From Hysterium pulicare CBS 123377 (taxonomy: Eukaryota; Ascomycota; Dothideomycetes; Hysteriales; Hysteriaceae), in assembly GCA_000467715.1 (NCBI GenBank), contig AJFK01000001.1, positions 1-64,000 of the forward strand: 64,000 nucleotides of DNA, given 5' to 3'. The notes under the pieces are model-generated. The model searched no databases. It was not told the origin of the DNA and saw only the letters and a program-made list of their open reading frames with translations. Positions 33,561 to 44,280 of this stretch are shown piece after piece. Position 1 is the stretch's first letter, and each line of letters starts with the position of its first letter. Both the position numbers and the translations under genes were made by a program.

Positions 33561-36448
33561 ATGGTTGACCCATTAACTGCGGTTGGCCTTGCTTCGAATG
33601 TTGTACAGCTGTTGAGTTTTACCAGCGACTTAATTGGTAAAGGAAGAGCCATAGGCAAAAACATTGATGGGGCCCTGGTGGAAAATCTTGAGCTGGAGGC
33701 TATCACACGTAGTTTGTCCACCTTGAGTAAGGGACTCTCTGTGCCAAGGGAAGAAACCCTTACCAGGGCCGAGAAGGAGTTGCTTCAAGTCTGCGATGGA
33801 TCAAAAGAAGTTGCCACGACATTGTTGGATGCTTTGGTAGATCTAAAAGCCCAGGGCCGGGAGGGTAGATGGAAGAACTTCCGGCAGGCTCTTCTGTGCA
33901 TTTGGAACCAAGATAAGATAGAAAACCTGTCTACCCGACTCGAAAGGTATCAACGGCAGATCAATAGCGCGTTACTAGTGACTCTTCGGTATGATACTTT
34001 CACTTGGTCTACCCAGCATGTTGCTTACATCTATTCTAGCGAAAAGACTGAGGACGCAGAGAAAAGGCGAGGGGAACGTGATAAATGGTTTAATCAAGTC
34101 TTGCACGATCTCATCAAGTCGAATAAGTCTTGGCAAGAAGAGCTTTTTGGCGCCATACTCCGCAACGATTGGCGTCCTGAGAGAGAGAAAGAGCTCGCCT
34201 CCTTTTCCGATCTACTTCACCGCGGCACTGAATTCGAGAGAAAAGACATCTTCAAGAGAGAATACACGAATCCCTTGTTTTCCAGGAGATTGAGGAGCGC
34301 CACGAGACTATTGCTGAAGCTTACCAGAAAACGTTTGAATGGATGTTCCGGGACGCACAATCGGCAAGCTGCGGGTTTTCCTCTGGAATTGTTTCGTTAC
34401 CGCGGAGTCAGCAGAGGTCTCACTGGGACAGCTTTCCAAAATGGCTTCGCGGCGATGAGCCAATATACTGGATCACCGGAAAGCCTGGTTCAGGAAAGTC
34501 GACCTTGATAAAATATCTCTACAACGAACCAAGAACTTCATCATATTTAGGAGAGTGGAGTGGCGATCTCGAACTCATCACGTCTGGTTTCTTTTTGTGG
34601 AATTCTGGGACGGCAATGCAGATGTCTAGAATGGGTCTGCTACGAACACTTCTTCAACAAGCCCTTCGCGAATGTCAGGAGTTAATTCCACTCTTATTTC
34701 CCACGAGATGGGCAAAATATCAACATTTTGGCGGAGATTTGCATCCGTGGACATGGCTAGAGTTAACGGATGCCTTGAAGAGACTGATCAGTGACCAATC
34801 CAAGAGATTTGTGTTTTTTGTGGATGGACTCGACGAGTTTGACGGCGATGGTGCCGAGCTATCGAGTTTCATTCTAGACTTGATCGACAACTCATCCCAC
34901 AACCTTAAGATTTGTGTGGCTAGTCGCCCACGGTTAGCATTCGAAGAAGCCTTTGACCAGCGGCCTTGGCTTCGACTCGAAGATCTCACAAGACCAGATA
35001 TAGAACACTACGTGAGAGAAAAACTGGCCGGTAGTACCAGATGGACATCTTTACAGGACTTCTCCCGTGCTGCAGCTTCGGACCTTGTCTCTGAGATAAT
35101 CGACAAAGCAAATGGGCTATTCCTATGGGTATATCTCGTTGTTGCAGCACTTCTAGAAGGGCTTAGAGATGGTGATAGCCTTGAAGATCTTTGGAAACGC
35201 CTAAATGCACTCCCCTTGAATTTAAAGGAGCTTTTTCGAAAAATATTGGATGACTTAAGTCCACAGTACTTTGCACAAGGTTCTGAGCCTTTCCAGTTGG
35301 TGAGAGCTTCTTCAGAACCCATCTCGCTTCTGCAACTATCATTTGCTCACGATGGTCTTCCGACTGCATTACAAGCAGAAGTACGGACTATCCGGCGACA
35401 AGAGATTAACTTCCGAGCTGAAACTATGCGTCGTCGTTTGCTCAGTCGGACCAAAGGTTTACTTGAAGCGCCGGACGAACCCACTCACGGATACCAGGCC
35501 AAAGTGAGGTATTTGCACCGTAGCGTGCGAGAGTTCTTTCAACTTGAGTCCGTGTGGAATCATATCTGCTCTGGGTCGCCCACTTTTACACCATATGCAC
35601 CACTTTGCGGCTCCTGGCTTCGACAAGTGAAAAGTACTAGGGTCAACCCACATTCCTCGCACTTCGAAGATTTCTGGTCCCCATTCTTCGCATGTATTCG
35701 TTACGCTAAAATGCATGAGTTAGATACCAACACATGTCAGGTCGCTGTTTTCGAAGAGCTTGACAGAACTGGTTGCTTGTTCTGGGGTCAACCATCTATT
35801 TGGAGATATGAAAACTGGCTGGCTGAGCTTGTTAGCCTCACTGACGGCAGGTATAAATCTGTATGTAATCGCCTTAAAGGATTGGTGGATTCCGAAACTC
35901 CGTCAAGGAAGCAACTCCAACTCCATCAGTATGTGCTCAGTCATGGTGCGTATGATACAGACCATGCCAGGATCCATGCAGCTAGTGCAAACTCAACGGA
36001 AGAGAAGAACTAAACCAAAAAGCTACACTGGACGAATACAGCTTATCTATGTAGCGAGTGGAGGGACAATGGTTTTCCTTGTCACTCGTTTTTCGAATTT
36101 GCCTTCATTCTTTCTCTCCATTCTTACGTAGCTCCTAGGCTAAACCATGATGTGGCCATCAACTACCGAATCAAAGACAAACCGTTACTAGCTCATGCTG
36201 TTGCCAGCCTAGATCTAGAGATGACACAATTGCTGTTGGAGAAAGGTGCAGATCTGAACGCGAAGAAAGGGAAATCCGAAACAATATGGTCATTTTTCCT
36301 TGAAGCACTGTTAGGAAATAAAAGTCAAGACGATGACATGCTGTACAAGATGGCTGAACTGTTACTAGATTATGGCGCAGATCCTTCCTCATTTACTCGC
36401 AAGTTAGCTTCCACGGAGAAGTTATTAGACCCCTCTTTTCACGAGTGA
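33561..36448 (+). pseudogene. NACHT (STAND/NLR-type) gene with ankyrin-like end, one frameshift
   Basis: The exons I infer are 33561-33988, 34040-35984 and 36042-36448. The N-terminus MVDPLTAVGLASNVVQLLSF...GALVENLELEAITRSL is the fungal N-terminal domain of NACHT NTPases (SesA/NACHT_N-like). After the conserved FGAILRNDWRPE and FSDLLHRG blocks, homology moves to another frame at an A-run near 34246 (HESLVFQEIEERHETI, AEAYQKTFEWMF); the shift equals one missing base and no intron explains it. Then come Walker A GKPGSGKSTLIKYL, Walker B RFVFFVDGLDEFDGDG, sensor KICVASRPR and a winged-helix region. The in-frame TAA at 36011 can be removed by a 57-nt intron (GTGCAA...CTAAAC...ACAG). The end has one or two ankyrin repeats (MTQLLLEKGADLN, MAELLLDYGADPS). 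Either a recently inactivated NLR or a one-base sequence error. Confidence 0.7.
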
Positions 36449-36896
36449 GAATCCGAACGGACTAGATCCCTAATGACGAAATTGATCGTTGCGAGAGGTG
36501 GTTCAGGAAAGACCAACGGGTCGAAGGCAATCGCGAAAGAGGGAGTACAAAGGAATTCAAGGCGTACGGGCTAGATCAATGGGCCCCTAATTCTCGGCTG
36601 ATTCTGTGCTTTGTGCCACCTATCGGTCCTGATGCAAGAGTAAGATAAAGCATGAACATCAAGAGTCTTTCTAATGCTAGTCCAGACTTGAACATCACTC
36701 CCTCCGCTGAGGAGTTCTTTATCTTTCTTGCCGTGCAAATTCACCGCAACTCCATCCGTCAATTTTGCTTCAACATCAGAGGCACACCAAGTAAGCACGA
36801 TTCCAACGCCCTTCCTGCAATTGTTGTCGAAAACCCGGTTCTGTATACATCTTCCGTGGCGAACTTTTACGCCAAGAGAAAGCAAACTTAGATAAA
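36449..36896. other. Convergent intergenic region
   Basis: About 450 bp between the NACHT gene and PPWED copy 2. Short ORFs only (36652-36891 plus), no domain. Confidence 0.45.
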
Positions 36897-37380
36897 CTAT
36901 TGGTCTTCCCATGGCGGATGCAGAGCCCAACTTCTCTTTCCTCCTTCCAAGATCCGAATCTTTATCTCCTGAAGCTTTGCATAATCCCTCCGGGATGCAA
37001 AATACTCCACGTTATCCAATGACATGACAACTCTTTCAATTTTCGCCAGGGCAGCATCCGCTCTCTTCATTTTCTCCTCCACAATATCTCTATCCCGCGG
37101 CCTGACATCCCTCAAGTTCCAAATCTCTACATCAAGTGCATAGCGTTGCCTCATGAGCTCGCGCAGACCGCGCAACTCTTCGGGGGTGACCTTTTGGCCC
37201 TTGGCACGCAATGGAGGTATGTCGCCGGGCTTGGCTTGAACAGGAGTGACATCTGTCAACTTTGAGCGTCTATTAAAGAGATTCGATAGACGTTTGGATT
37301 TGAGCGGTTTTGGCACTTTTCTGCAGGATATGTCAGATGTGTAAGCTCAGCGTGTCACTTTATACGGCATACTCAATCAT
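36897..37380 (-). CDS. PPWED-tail protein (module copy 2)
   Basis: Two exons: 37373-37380 (or longer upstream) and 36897-37320, with a 52-nt intron (GTATGC...CTGACAT...CTGCAG, phase 2). With the start at 37380 it is 143 residues, beginning MIEKVPKPLKSKRLSNLFNR. An alternative ATG at 37578 in the same first-exon frame would add 66 residues of low-complexity sequence and is less likely. The C-terminal 90 residues match copy 1: LRELMRQRYALDVEIWNLRD, EKMKRADAALAKIE, YAKLQEIKIRILEGGKRSW, PPWEDQ. The long coiled coil of copy 1 is absent. It lies head-to-tail upstream of coiled-coil gene 2 on the same strand. Confidence 0.68.
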
Positions 37381-38013
37381 CGAAGCTCCTGTGACATCGA
37401 AGAAAAAGCGAGTCGCGCCAATTTTGCTAAATCGTTCTTCTATTACTTGGCGGCTCTGAATACCTGGAAGAGACGGGAAATATGGCAAGGAGGAGTTTGA
37501 AAAGGCGTTCAGTATAAAATGAGGCTGCCAAGAATTTAAAACACTAAGTCGGCGACGAACACGGCGCAGAGCTGCCATGATATTAATCACCCCGCCCAAC
37601 AGCAACGCCTACGGCTGCGCAACCAATGCATAGCATAAAAGGCGAAGTGAGGACCCGAGGAAGAGTAAGGTTCGCAGAATGGGTGGGGAAGAATTAAGGC
37701 AACAGACATGGACCGCAGCTTCGCTGGGCCGGATAGGCTTTCTCAGCGCAGTCGATCGCTCCGGCTGTGCCAACGCGTACATGCATTAATACGAGGTGTT
37801 TAGTCGTTGCGTTAGGCGACTAGGTAGGATCTCATGACTCATAAGCAGCCAATGCTTTAGAGGGAGCAAAAAGCAACATTGTGGGATGCATCTCAAGCTA
37901 AGCCTCATAAGAAAATTGAAGTTCACGTGATATGCTATCGCTCAGTATTCACAACTTATCGCCATCTGATATTGTACATGCATTCCTGAACTTGGATAAG
38001 TCTTCTTAGTCCA
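37381..38013. other. Intergenic between PPWED 2 and coiled-coil 2
   Basis: About 630 bp, with no convincing ORF apart from the 5' extension of the PPWED 2 frame (37381-37605). Probably the PPWED 2 promoter and the 3' UTR of coiled-coil gene 2. Confidence 0.4.
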
Positions 38014-40765
38014 TTACCACGGATCAAACTGGCTGTACTCCCCTTCACAACCCCGAACAGTTTCTCGCCTATCTAGCTCTTGTCCTTGTGAATTGCCAAT
38101 TCTTTGCAGCTCAGGCTTCACAGTAAGCTCTACAGTCTCTCGTCCCCTTGGCTTATTCGCCAATAAGTTTCCACTGGACTTGGATAAGGCAATCTGTACT
38201 CTGAACCGTTGCAGTCCAAGATCTAGCCAAAGTTTGGCGGCCAGTCTGACGAGCTCCCTTATTCTTTGGATATCACTCTTACCAACAAGAGTGACAGATC
38301 CTAAACTTGAGCAGATTTCTTTTTCCAGCGTAGATAGAGAGTGATCATAGCATTGTTTTCGTCTCTGCCTTACTTCGTCGCTGCCCGACTTCTCTAGCGC
38401 CGCAACACACTGCTGTATAGTCTCATATCGCCATTTCTCTGTCTCTCGCTCAGGCTCAGGCCACTTCGGAGCATCTCGACCTTGAGCTATTTAGCTGTGA
38501 TTAAAAATATGACAGGCGGAGTAACTCACTTTCTCCGAAAGCATCAACCCACTCACGAAAGAGTGCTTTACCTTCTTCTCCAAAAACTTGAAAAGGGGTA
38601 TGGAAAACCCAATAGTAAAGCAAAACCCATATGCTATTCTGCACTATGTGCTGTTTGGTTCTCCTGGCGTTACCAGACTTTTTCAGCGCGCCCTCTGAGA
38701 AAGGCCATTCTGCTTCCTTGACTTTCTCCCATGGAACTCTGGAAATACTGTCAACCTCGCTCGCCAGTTTCTGGAAGCGACTTGACACTCCAGGGTCCGT
38801 CATCCCTTTGAAGTGATCACGAGCTACCAGTGCTCTAGTTAACGCCTCATAATCACTCTTTAGATTTATCGTTTTCTTTTCGTAAGTCTGCATCAACTCT
38901 GCCTTTTCCTTTTCACGAGCATCTCTCAATTCTTTCAATTCTTGCTCGTGACGGCTTACCAGCTCGGCCCTTTCGGCTGCAAATGTACTTTGGGCTTGCT
39001 GTTCCTTATCCGCGGACTCTTGTCTTCTTCGCTCCATTTCTTCATTCGCAGCGGTTTGCATCTGAGCCATTGAGAGTCGAAGCTCAGCCTGCTCGCTCTC
39101 GTGTTTCGTTGCCGCGGCAGCCATTTGATCTTCGCCGTGCTTTCTCTCGGATCTGCACCTCTCGTCCCACTTCGCAATGGCCATCGCTTGGTCATTTTTG
39201 AGCTTTTCTATCGCGGCCATGTGGCGTTTTCCAATGGCTTGCCTTTCCATAGCCTCATCTTGGGACATCTTCATGACATATTGACTGTGGCTGGCTGCCA
39301 TGATTTCCTTCTCGCTTCGATAGGACTCGTGCAAACTCCGTAGTTGCTGCTGGTATTGGCTATCTAAGATGTTCTTGTCTTGCTCTATCTTGCGGGTGTC
39401 ACCTTGTATTTCTTTTATTTCGGTTTCGTGCTCCATTTTCAATTTGGCAATATCTTGTTCACGTTGCCATTGCTCCCTCTGTATGGCTAGGTTGTTGATA
39501 CGACGAATTTCTTCCTCCCTCTTTTGAGACTGTGCAATTCTTCCTTCGAGCTCGATAATTTGATTGCTCAAATCACGAATTTTCATTTCATGAGTATCAG
39601 ACAACTTTTTGACTGCGGTGTTATGCCGCTGCTGCAAGTTTTCTGACTGGATTTTATGGTTGTGCTCCATGTTGTTTTTGTCGCTGGTCAGGGTCGAAAC
39701 TCGGCCAAGAAGCGCACTATTCTCATTCTCCGTGGTCACGAGCTTTTTCTTGTATCTGGAAACATCAGCTTCGGAAGAATTCAGGGCCTTTTTCGTGTTT
39801 TCCAGGTCCACAAGGTCTTTCTCGAGTTTCTTCACCTCTTCTCCAAGTTTCCAGACTCCGTGAAGGGTATGCCGAAACTTCTCAAGCATGCGGGAAACTG
39901 CGCCTTCAACGTCCTCAATGGATGCCACTCTGAGGTCTGCGTGGTATTGTCCCATCTTCGAAAACTGGTCACGTAATCGGCCCAAAATCTGTGCAGCAAA
40001 GACACCCTCGTCGAGCTCATCTGAGCGATCGTTGCTACCGGGATTTCTCTCGGTCTCATGGATTGAGCTAGCTTTACTCGATGAATCCAGAAGTTGAGAT
40101 GTATTTGGCTCTTCCAGCCTGTCGACAGGAGAGTCGACTTGAGTGCCTTCACCTGACGCTTGATTTTCACAGGCCGTATTCCTTGATTCCGCTTTAGCTT
40201 GTTCATCTTTCGGATATTTCTTCCTCCTGACCTTGGGGATTTTGACGATACTGCTCCCAGGAGGGAACACGACACCACATGATAGATCGGGCGATATCGA
40301 TGTCAAACTATTCTGAAATGCGAGTTCTAAGGATGGGGGAAGATCTGATCGGAATGAAGGTGGCGGAGGGGGTGGAAGACCCTTTTCGTTATTTGAGCCC
40401 CGGCCTAAAGTACTTCGCGGAGTATCATGCTCATGAGTTTCGTTTGTATCTTGGTTTGAAGCGCTATTGCCTTCGGAAGACCTTGGCTTGTTGTCATGGA
40501 TAGTATCCAGTGGACGATCGTCTGTCTTCTCTCGTCTGAATTTTTTCCCGGGCTTAAGGCGCAATAGGTTATTCGATTTTGGGGATATCTCCTTATCGCC
40601 TTTAACCTCAGGCCCGGATAATCTGTCTGCCTTTAGAATTCCTGTATTTCCGTCCCCTCCTCCCTGAAGACTCTGGATCAAGCCTGGATCTGGCTTTCTT
40701 CCTTGTTCATCTGGTCCCCACAGAACACGATTCACTCGTTCCTTAACTACTTTGTTTAACCCCAT
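38014..40765 (-). CDS. Long coiled-coil protein with conserved C-terminal module (module copy 2)
   Basis: Two exons: 38530-40765 and 38014-38486, with a 43-nt intron (GTGAGT...CTAAATAG, phase 1), 902 residues. The first ~270 residues are disordered, Ser/Pro/Asp-rich, with GLPPPPPPSFRSDLPPSLE. A very long coiled coil spans about residues 285-670 (rich in EEEIRR, EREQ, KLKN heptads). The shared module follows: LVARDHFKGMTDPGVSSRFQ, then HIVQNSIWVLLYYWVFHTPF, QVFGEEGKALFREWVDAFGE. Exon 2 gives WPEPERETEKWRYETIQQC and ends ELTVKPELQRIGNSQGQELD...GCE. Module order, intron position and phase equal those of the gene at 26625-28042, but the coiled coil is more than twice as long. Divergent from the Hsp70-like gene at 41311. 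Function unknown. Confidence 0.8.
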
Positions 40766-41310
40766 GTGATACTCACTTCGTTGGAGTGTAGGTTTCCGTT
40801 GGGTTTAGAAAGCGAAGCTCAATCTCGGCTTCTATGGCCAAAAACCCCGAAAGCTGAAGGTTTGAATGGTCAATGGTGAGTGAAGAGCAGGTTTTTTAGT
40901 CAGATATGAGGGTGGGGTGAGGTGGTAATGCAGTTGCAGCCTGACCGGTGGCTCCAGGTCAAGCTGCATCTCTCATAGGTGCGCACGGACGCCTGAAAAT
41001 GCATTCCATCGGATTCAGCGGGACAAGTGTCAGCGGGACAAGTGTCAGCGGGACAAATGTCAGCGTGGCTTTTCGGCAAGCCTACACAGAGGGGTAGTTT
41101 CAGCCGATCACATACTCAGCCACAACTTTCCCGCTATAAGCCTTGATATGTATGTCTACCAACTCTGCCTTGACTTCAGAGCCTCATTATTGTTATTTGT
41201 AATGGTCGGCCTCTTCCACTTAGGTTGCTTCAAAGGAAGAAAAATTTCCCGCATGAGATTGCCACACCCATCATTTTGAGTTCTTTATTGCTCTCATCAA
41301 GAGGTCAATC
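40766..41310. promoter_or_regulatory. Divergent promoter of module copy 2
   Basis: This is 545 bp between the coiled-coil gene 2 start (minus) and the Hsp70-like gene 2 start (plus). It holds a 15-bp minisatellite (41016-41065). Architecture parallels 28043-28495. Confidence 0.45.
41016..41065. repeat. 15-bp minisatellite in the divergent promoter
   Basis: CAGCGGGACAAGTGT occurs three times in a row (third unit with one change) followed by a partial fourth. The repeat is absent from the equivalent spacer of module copy 1. Confidence 0.85.
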
Positions 41311-43697
41311 ATGGAGGACGCCCCAGAAGTTCCAAAGACGCGATTGGTAATTGGCATAGATTATGGCACCACATATACGGGTTAGTTGATTTATATCACT
41401 GGAGAAGGGATGTTCAAGTGCTGACCACTCTCAACTAGGTATTGCTTTTGCAACTCCCGTTGGCAACACGTCCGCTCTCAATGAAATTGACGTGAACAGC
41501 AACTGGGGTCTTCAAATGGGAAACCACGACAAAATACCCTCCGTCATATCATATTCGGATTGCACTGCGGACTTGGAGCAACAATGGGGTAGCAGCTTGA
41601 GTCCAGACGCAGTAGCCATGGTACACACTAAGCTGGAGCTGGACGTCCAGGATGTTTCGGAAGAGCTTGACTTCATTCTGCATGCTCTAGACGGGATGAA
41701 GAATCTTAATTTCCAGTACGTGAGAGGAGCCGGCGGGCTACCAGCGTACACCGACAAAAGCTCGGAAGAAATCGTGACGGAATATCTTGCCAAGATCTTC
41801 GAGTACCTCCTGCAAGCGGTAGACAGTTTTTCGAAAGAACTGAGGGATAGAATCACAACTGATATCGTCGTCACTATACCAACAGTATGGCTCATATCGC
41901 CTTCCTTTTGGGTTGGCTGCTTTCATTGACCACATTGGTAGGGCTGGTCGTATAGGGCCAAGAATGCCACCTACCGGGCACTCACCCAAGCCGGATTCAA
42001 TCAGAAATCCTTTCCAAGATTGAATGATGTTATATTCGTTACGGAACCAGAAGCGGCGGCAATGTATACAGCGAGATACTTGAAGGATATCATGGGACAA
42101 GAGTTCCTCAAGGTACGCAAGAAGGCTTTGGCATCTCTGATAGATAGACGTGTCACTGATCTTATGCTGTAGGAAAAGGAATGTTTTGTGCTATGCGATG
42201 CTGGAGGAGGTACCGTGGTGAGTTCATTTACTCAACGACATGATCCTACGACCATGACCTGATTACCCTTTGCCCAACAGGACGTAGTGTCGTACAGTTA
42301 TGTTGGCCCCTTCTGGACGGCCCTTGGTAAAGCCATAAGTTGATAGTCTCATGCAGGGTAACCCAACTCCTTCCATCGCTTGAGGTGGAAGAAATCGGAT
42401 TTCCCACAGGTATGCGGCTTGAATGCCACTCTTTGCCCGCTTAAGTCTAGCCATGAAGCCTTCTTGTCAACCATACACTAATGGCCGCGAAGGTCGTAAA
42501 TGCGGGTCGATATTCATCGATTTAGCATTCAAAAAATGGCTTCGAGATTTGATCGGAGATAAAAACTACCAGATGCTTGACCCAAATACCGATTTTGATA
42601 AGATTAGTTCGCACGCCACGGAAGGCAGAGAGATGCGGAGTCTTATGAGGAATTTCGATACACTCAAGAAACAATTTAGTAAAAACTCTAGGGATATGCA
42701 TATGGATCTACCTGCACCCTTGGATAATTTGAACCTCGATAACAGAGTAGATGGTGGGCAAATTACCATCACCAAGTACAACAAACGCTTATCAAAGTCG
42801 TGGAGAAAGCTTGCTAACGAGCCATAGCGCGTTGATGAGGTCACTATTTGACATCTGTGTCGAACAAATTGTTGAACTACTCAAAGGCCATATTGATCAA
42901 ATTGATCGACGCGGAGCACGTGCGAAGGTTTGCATTGCTCCATCACTTCCCAAGCCTTCACTCATCCATTTTTATAGAACATATTCCTGATCGGCGGGTT
43001 CGGTGAATCCGAATACTTGCAAGAAGAGATCGGCTTCTCTCTAAGTCTAAGGGGAATCACACTCAGGAGGCCTGACACGTCTTGGACCGCCGTCGTTCGT
43101 GGAGCTGTGATCTGTGGAATTGAGAAATCAACGACCAAAAACCTGACTAAAACTAGCGCATGTCGAAAAAGTTATGGTATCAGCGTCAAACAACTTTTCT
43201 CTGAGATTGAGCACAAGGATCAGGACCTTATTACCCACAACCTCAGCAAAGTCACTATGGCCCAAGGGCAGCTCCTCTGGTTACTAATAAAGGGAGACGT
43301 AGTGCTTTCTGATGAATCTAAAGTAGGAGAGCAGATGATCACAGTGTCGTTTACCAGGACGGAACAGCGGACTGGAAAGATGACTATTTACATGTATGCT
43401 GACGATGACCGCCCAGGGAGAATCCATAATGCAATCGACGGTACGTCTGTTCAAACCATATGCGTGTGAGGGAGCATATTCTAATCGGGAGCAGAGCTTG
43501 AGATTGCAACGGTCTTACAGTACGATTTGTCAAGTACTCCGTTGAGCGAGTTTGAAGAAAGAAGAAGCTTAGACCGCAAAGAACCCTACTTCGTCGTGCT
43601 CCTGACGCTGCGGATGATACTACAGGGAGAAGAATTGGAAGCGGTCATCACGTTTAAGAACAGGGTGCTTTCTCGGGCGACGGGTATTTCGTACTAG
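41311..43697 (+). CDS. Hsp70-like ATPase (module copy 2)
   Basis: Ten exons: 41311-41380, 41439-41884, 41942-42112, 42173-42217, 42281-42291, 42357-42409, 42493-42775, 42828-42927, 42978-43440 and 43495-43697; 614 residues, frame closed at every junction. Motifs: IGIDYGTTYTG (residues 14-24), IPSVISYSDC, VTEPEAAAMYTARYL, LCDAGGGTVDVV (split by an intron), NIFLIGGFGESEYLQEEI and SWTAVVRGAVICG. It lacks the long N-terminal extension of copy 1. Six introns are at the same sites as in copy 1; copy 1 has one extra and copy 2 three extra, including a micro-exon of 11 nt encoding the DVVS segment. The C-terminal region ends in FKNRVLSRATGISY and is not a canonical Hsp70 substrate-binding domain. I place it in the HSPA12-like fungal Hsp70 group. 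Confidence 0.83.
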
Positions 43698-44280
43698 GAT
43701 GATAATATTTCTTCAAAACCTTGTAATGCTACCTACCAAAGCCTTCCGGCTCGCTTAATCACCAAGCCCGCCGTTTACATCGATCCAGCATTTGTCCTGG
43801 CTCAGCCTTCCTTCAGCTTGTTAATCGATCTGTGATTTCGATATTGTGATGTCAAGGCACTTGTCTACCTAGGCAGCAGTGAGAGGAAGCCTACGTTGCA
43901 CTGCCTGCAGCTGCCCAAAAATGGTAGTGCCGAGGCTATGATGGTGTCACTCCGGGAAACGCCTTGCATCCTTCCCATCAAAGTTCGATAAATTGAAAGC
44001 AGCAATGATCACTTCGACACATGTGAAAGACACGGCTGAGGAGCATCCAACCAATCACGCTTCCAAGCAGTGCATGCATACTTTACCGAATCCGGCGTCC
44101 TGCAAGAATGTGGCGCTTACTCCGCCTCTTCTTGCCTGTTATTAGAGGACCACGGGCCCATGACTCTTCGAGGATTCATAACGTGTAAGGACGTCTCCAC
44201 CTCGCACTGTCTCAATCTTCTATCCCTCTTCGCCTTATCACGTGATTTAGAAGGCTTCACACCTCGATCGACCAACCACA
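43698..44280. other. Intergenic, no supported gene
   Basis: About 580 bp between the Hsp70-like gene and the lectin gene, same strand. No PPWED gene follows this copy. Nothing else was seen. Confidence 0.45.
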
